Below are positions 63,378 through 64,000 of a stretch of 64,000 bases of DNA, piece by piece. The notes under the pieces are model-generated. The model was not told the DNA's origin. It was given only the letters and a program-made list of their open reading frames with translations, and did not search any database. The number at the start of each line of letters is the position of its first letter. Position 1 is the first letter of the stretch. The translations under genes and the position numbers were made by a program. The stretch is from JAWKOK01 sp963765875 (lineage in GTDB: Bacteria; Chloroflexota; Anaerolineae; Caldilineales; Caldilineaceae): positions 124,001 to 188,000 of the forward strand of contig CAVXYK010000001.1 of assembly GCA_963765875.1 (NCBI GenBank), written 5' to 3'.

Positions 63378-64000
63378 TCAGTGCCAATCCGCTTCATCTG
63401 CGATCCGACTACGATGTTCTGGTGGTCGGCGGTGGTCCGGCCGGTCTGAGCGCAGCGCTGGCCGCACAGGAGAGTGGAGCCGATCATGTGCTGATTGTCG
63501 ATCGTGAGCCGGAGGCGGGCGGCATTCTGCTGCAATGCATCCATCCCGGGTTTGGATTGCATTATTTCAAGCAGGAACTGACTGGCCCCGAGTACGCTCA
63601 GCGCGTTCTGGAGCAGGTGCTGGAACATGAGATCGATCTGCTTACGGATGCCTATGTGCTCGACATCGACCGCCATCGGCGTGTGAAGCTCATGTCGACG
63701 ACAGAGGGCGTGCGTATGCTCGATGTTCGCACGGCCGTGCTGGCCATGGGTGCACGCGAACGGACGCGCGGGGCCATTCGCATTCCGGGCACGCGGCCTG
63801 CCGGCGTTTTCACGGCAGGGTTGGCCCAGAAGTTCGTCAACATGATGGGCTTTTTGCCTGGGCGCCGGGCCGTCATCCTCGGTTCAGGCGACATCGGGTT
63901 GATCATGGCGCGGCGGCTGACATTGGAGGGTGTCGAGGTGCTGGGCGTCTTTGAAATCATGCCCCACGCCAATGGCCTCAACCGCAACATTGTCCAATGT
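63374..64000 (+). CDS. NAD(P)/FAD-dependent oxidoreductase, GlpB-partner type, 3' end outside the window
   Basis: At least 209 residues are visible. The ATG overlaps the previous stop by four bases (ATGA) and has GGAG upstream. An FAD motif YDVLVVGGGPAGLSAALAAQ is followed by EPEAGGILLQCIHPGFGLHY, the middle FAD contact in VLAMGARERTRG, and a second nucleotide motif AVILGSGDIGLIMARR. This is a pyridine-nucleotide-disulfide-type fold that often partners a GlpA-like protein and a small DUF1667 protein in one operon. The frame is open to the last base. Confidence 0.9.
   Translation, partial: MISANPLHLRSDYDVLVVGGGPAGLSAALAAQESGADHVLIVDREPEAGGILLQCIHPGFGLHYFKQELTGPEYAQRVLEQVLEHEIDLLTDAYVLDIDRHRRVKLMSTTEGVRMLDVRTAVLAMGARERTRGAIRIPGTRPAGVFTAGLAQKFVNMMGFLPGRRAVILGSGDIGLIMARRLTLEGVEVLGVFEIMPHANGLNRNIVQC

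Noticed and set aside
1..64000. CRISPR arrays, tRNA or rRNA genes, insertion sequences with transposases
   Set aside because: No regularly spaced direct repeats, no cloverleaf or rRNA-like sequence and no transposase frame could be recognised by eye; short RNA genes might still be missed.

Overview
The window reads as one moderately GC-rich bacterial chromosome segment with no rRNA, tRNA, phage or CRISPR. The gene mix fits a free-living heterotroph of the Chloroflexota (Anaerolineae/Caldilineae-like): rows of aldo/keto reductases, several sulfatases, a Ycf35-like DUF1257 cluster, large GAF/PAS histidine kinases, a UGP2-type UTP-glucose uridylyltransferase and long intergenic hairpins. The phylum is an inference from gene content and style, not from a marker gene.

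Layout. 1-1037: the 3' part of an LVIVD beta-propeller gene, then two short gene remnants (ComM and nitroreductase). 1590-8045: sugar/alcohol redox block on the minus strand (3-hydroxyisobutyrate dehydrogenase family enzyme, four paralogous aldo/keto reductases, one SDR/epimerase), with a different inverted repeat in nearly every gap. 8259-10743: NarL-type two-component pair. 11315-22020: catabolic block with a PdxA2-like dehydrogenase, a DUF1537 four-carbon acid sugar kinase, three sulfatases, a BNR/sialidase-like protein and a DmpA-type peptidase. 22233-23827: DUF1257/DUF2997 cluster. 23973-29594: housekeeping genes (ruvB, DksA-like, upp, lipA), a PIN/Phd toxin-antitoxin pair and an OmpR-type regulator.

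29829-59932 is a large exopolysaccharide region: PHP phosphoesterase, UTP-glucose and GDP-mannose pyrophosphorylases, Wzx-like flippase, Wzy/WaaL-like polymerase or ligase, glycosyltransferases GT2 and GT4, PIG-V-like mannosyltransferase, pyruvyl transferase, a GT-C/YfhO-like membrane protein, and large secreted or anchored beta-rich proteins. Inside it sits an unusual signalling set: an H-NOX gas sensor, a GAF hybrid kinase, a receiver-kinase, and on the facing strand a STAS protein plus a receiver-PP2C phosphatase. A second STAS/anti-sigma-kinase pair lies beside the sugar nucleotide genes. I read this as a candidate NO/redox-to-exopolysaccharide control system working by partner switching without a sigma factor in the window. 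60330-64000: a GNAT acetyltransferase and a GlpA/GlpB-like FAD oxidoreductase operon.

Two cross-cutting features matter when reading the list. First, about 14 genes are interrupted by single small indels although both halves remain perfectly family-like (even ruvB). I annotate these as one CDS each and flag them; sequence error is the most likely cause. Second, the intergenic spaces carry a family of hairpins that share an architecture but use different repeated words (CACAGATG, CACGAA, GCGGAT, CACAGAGG, and others).
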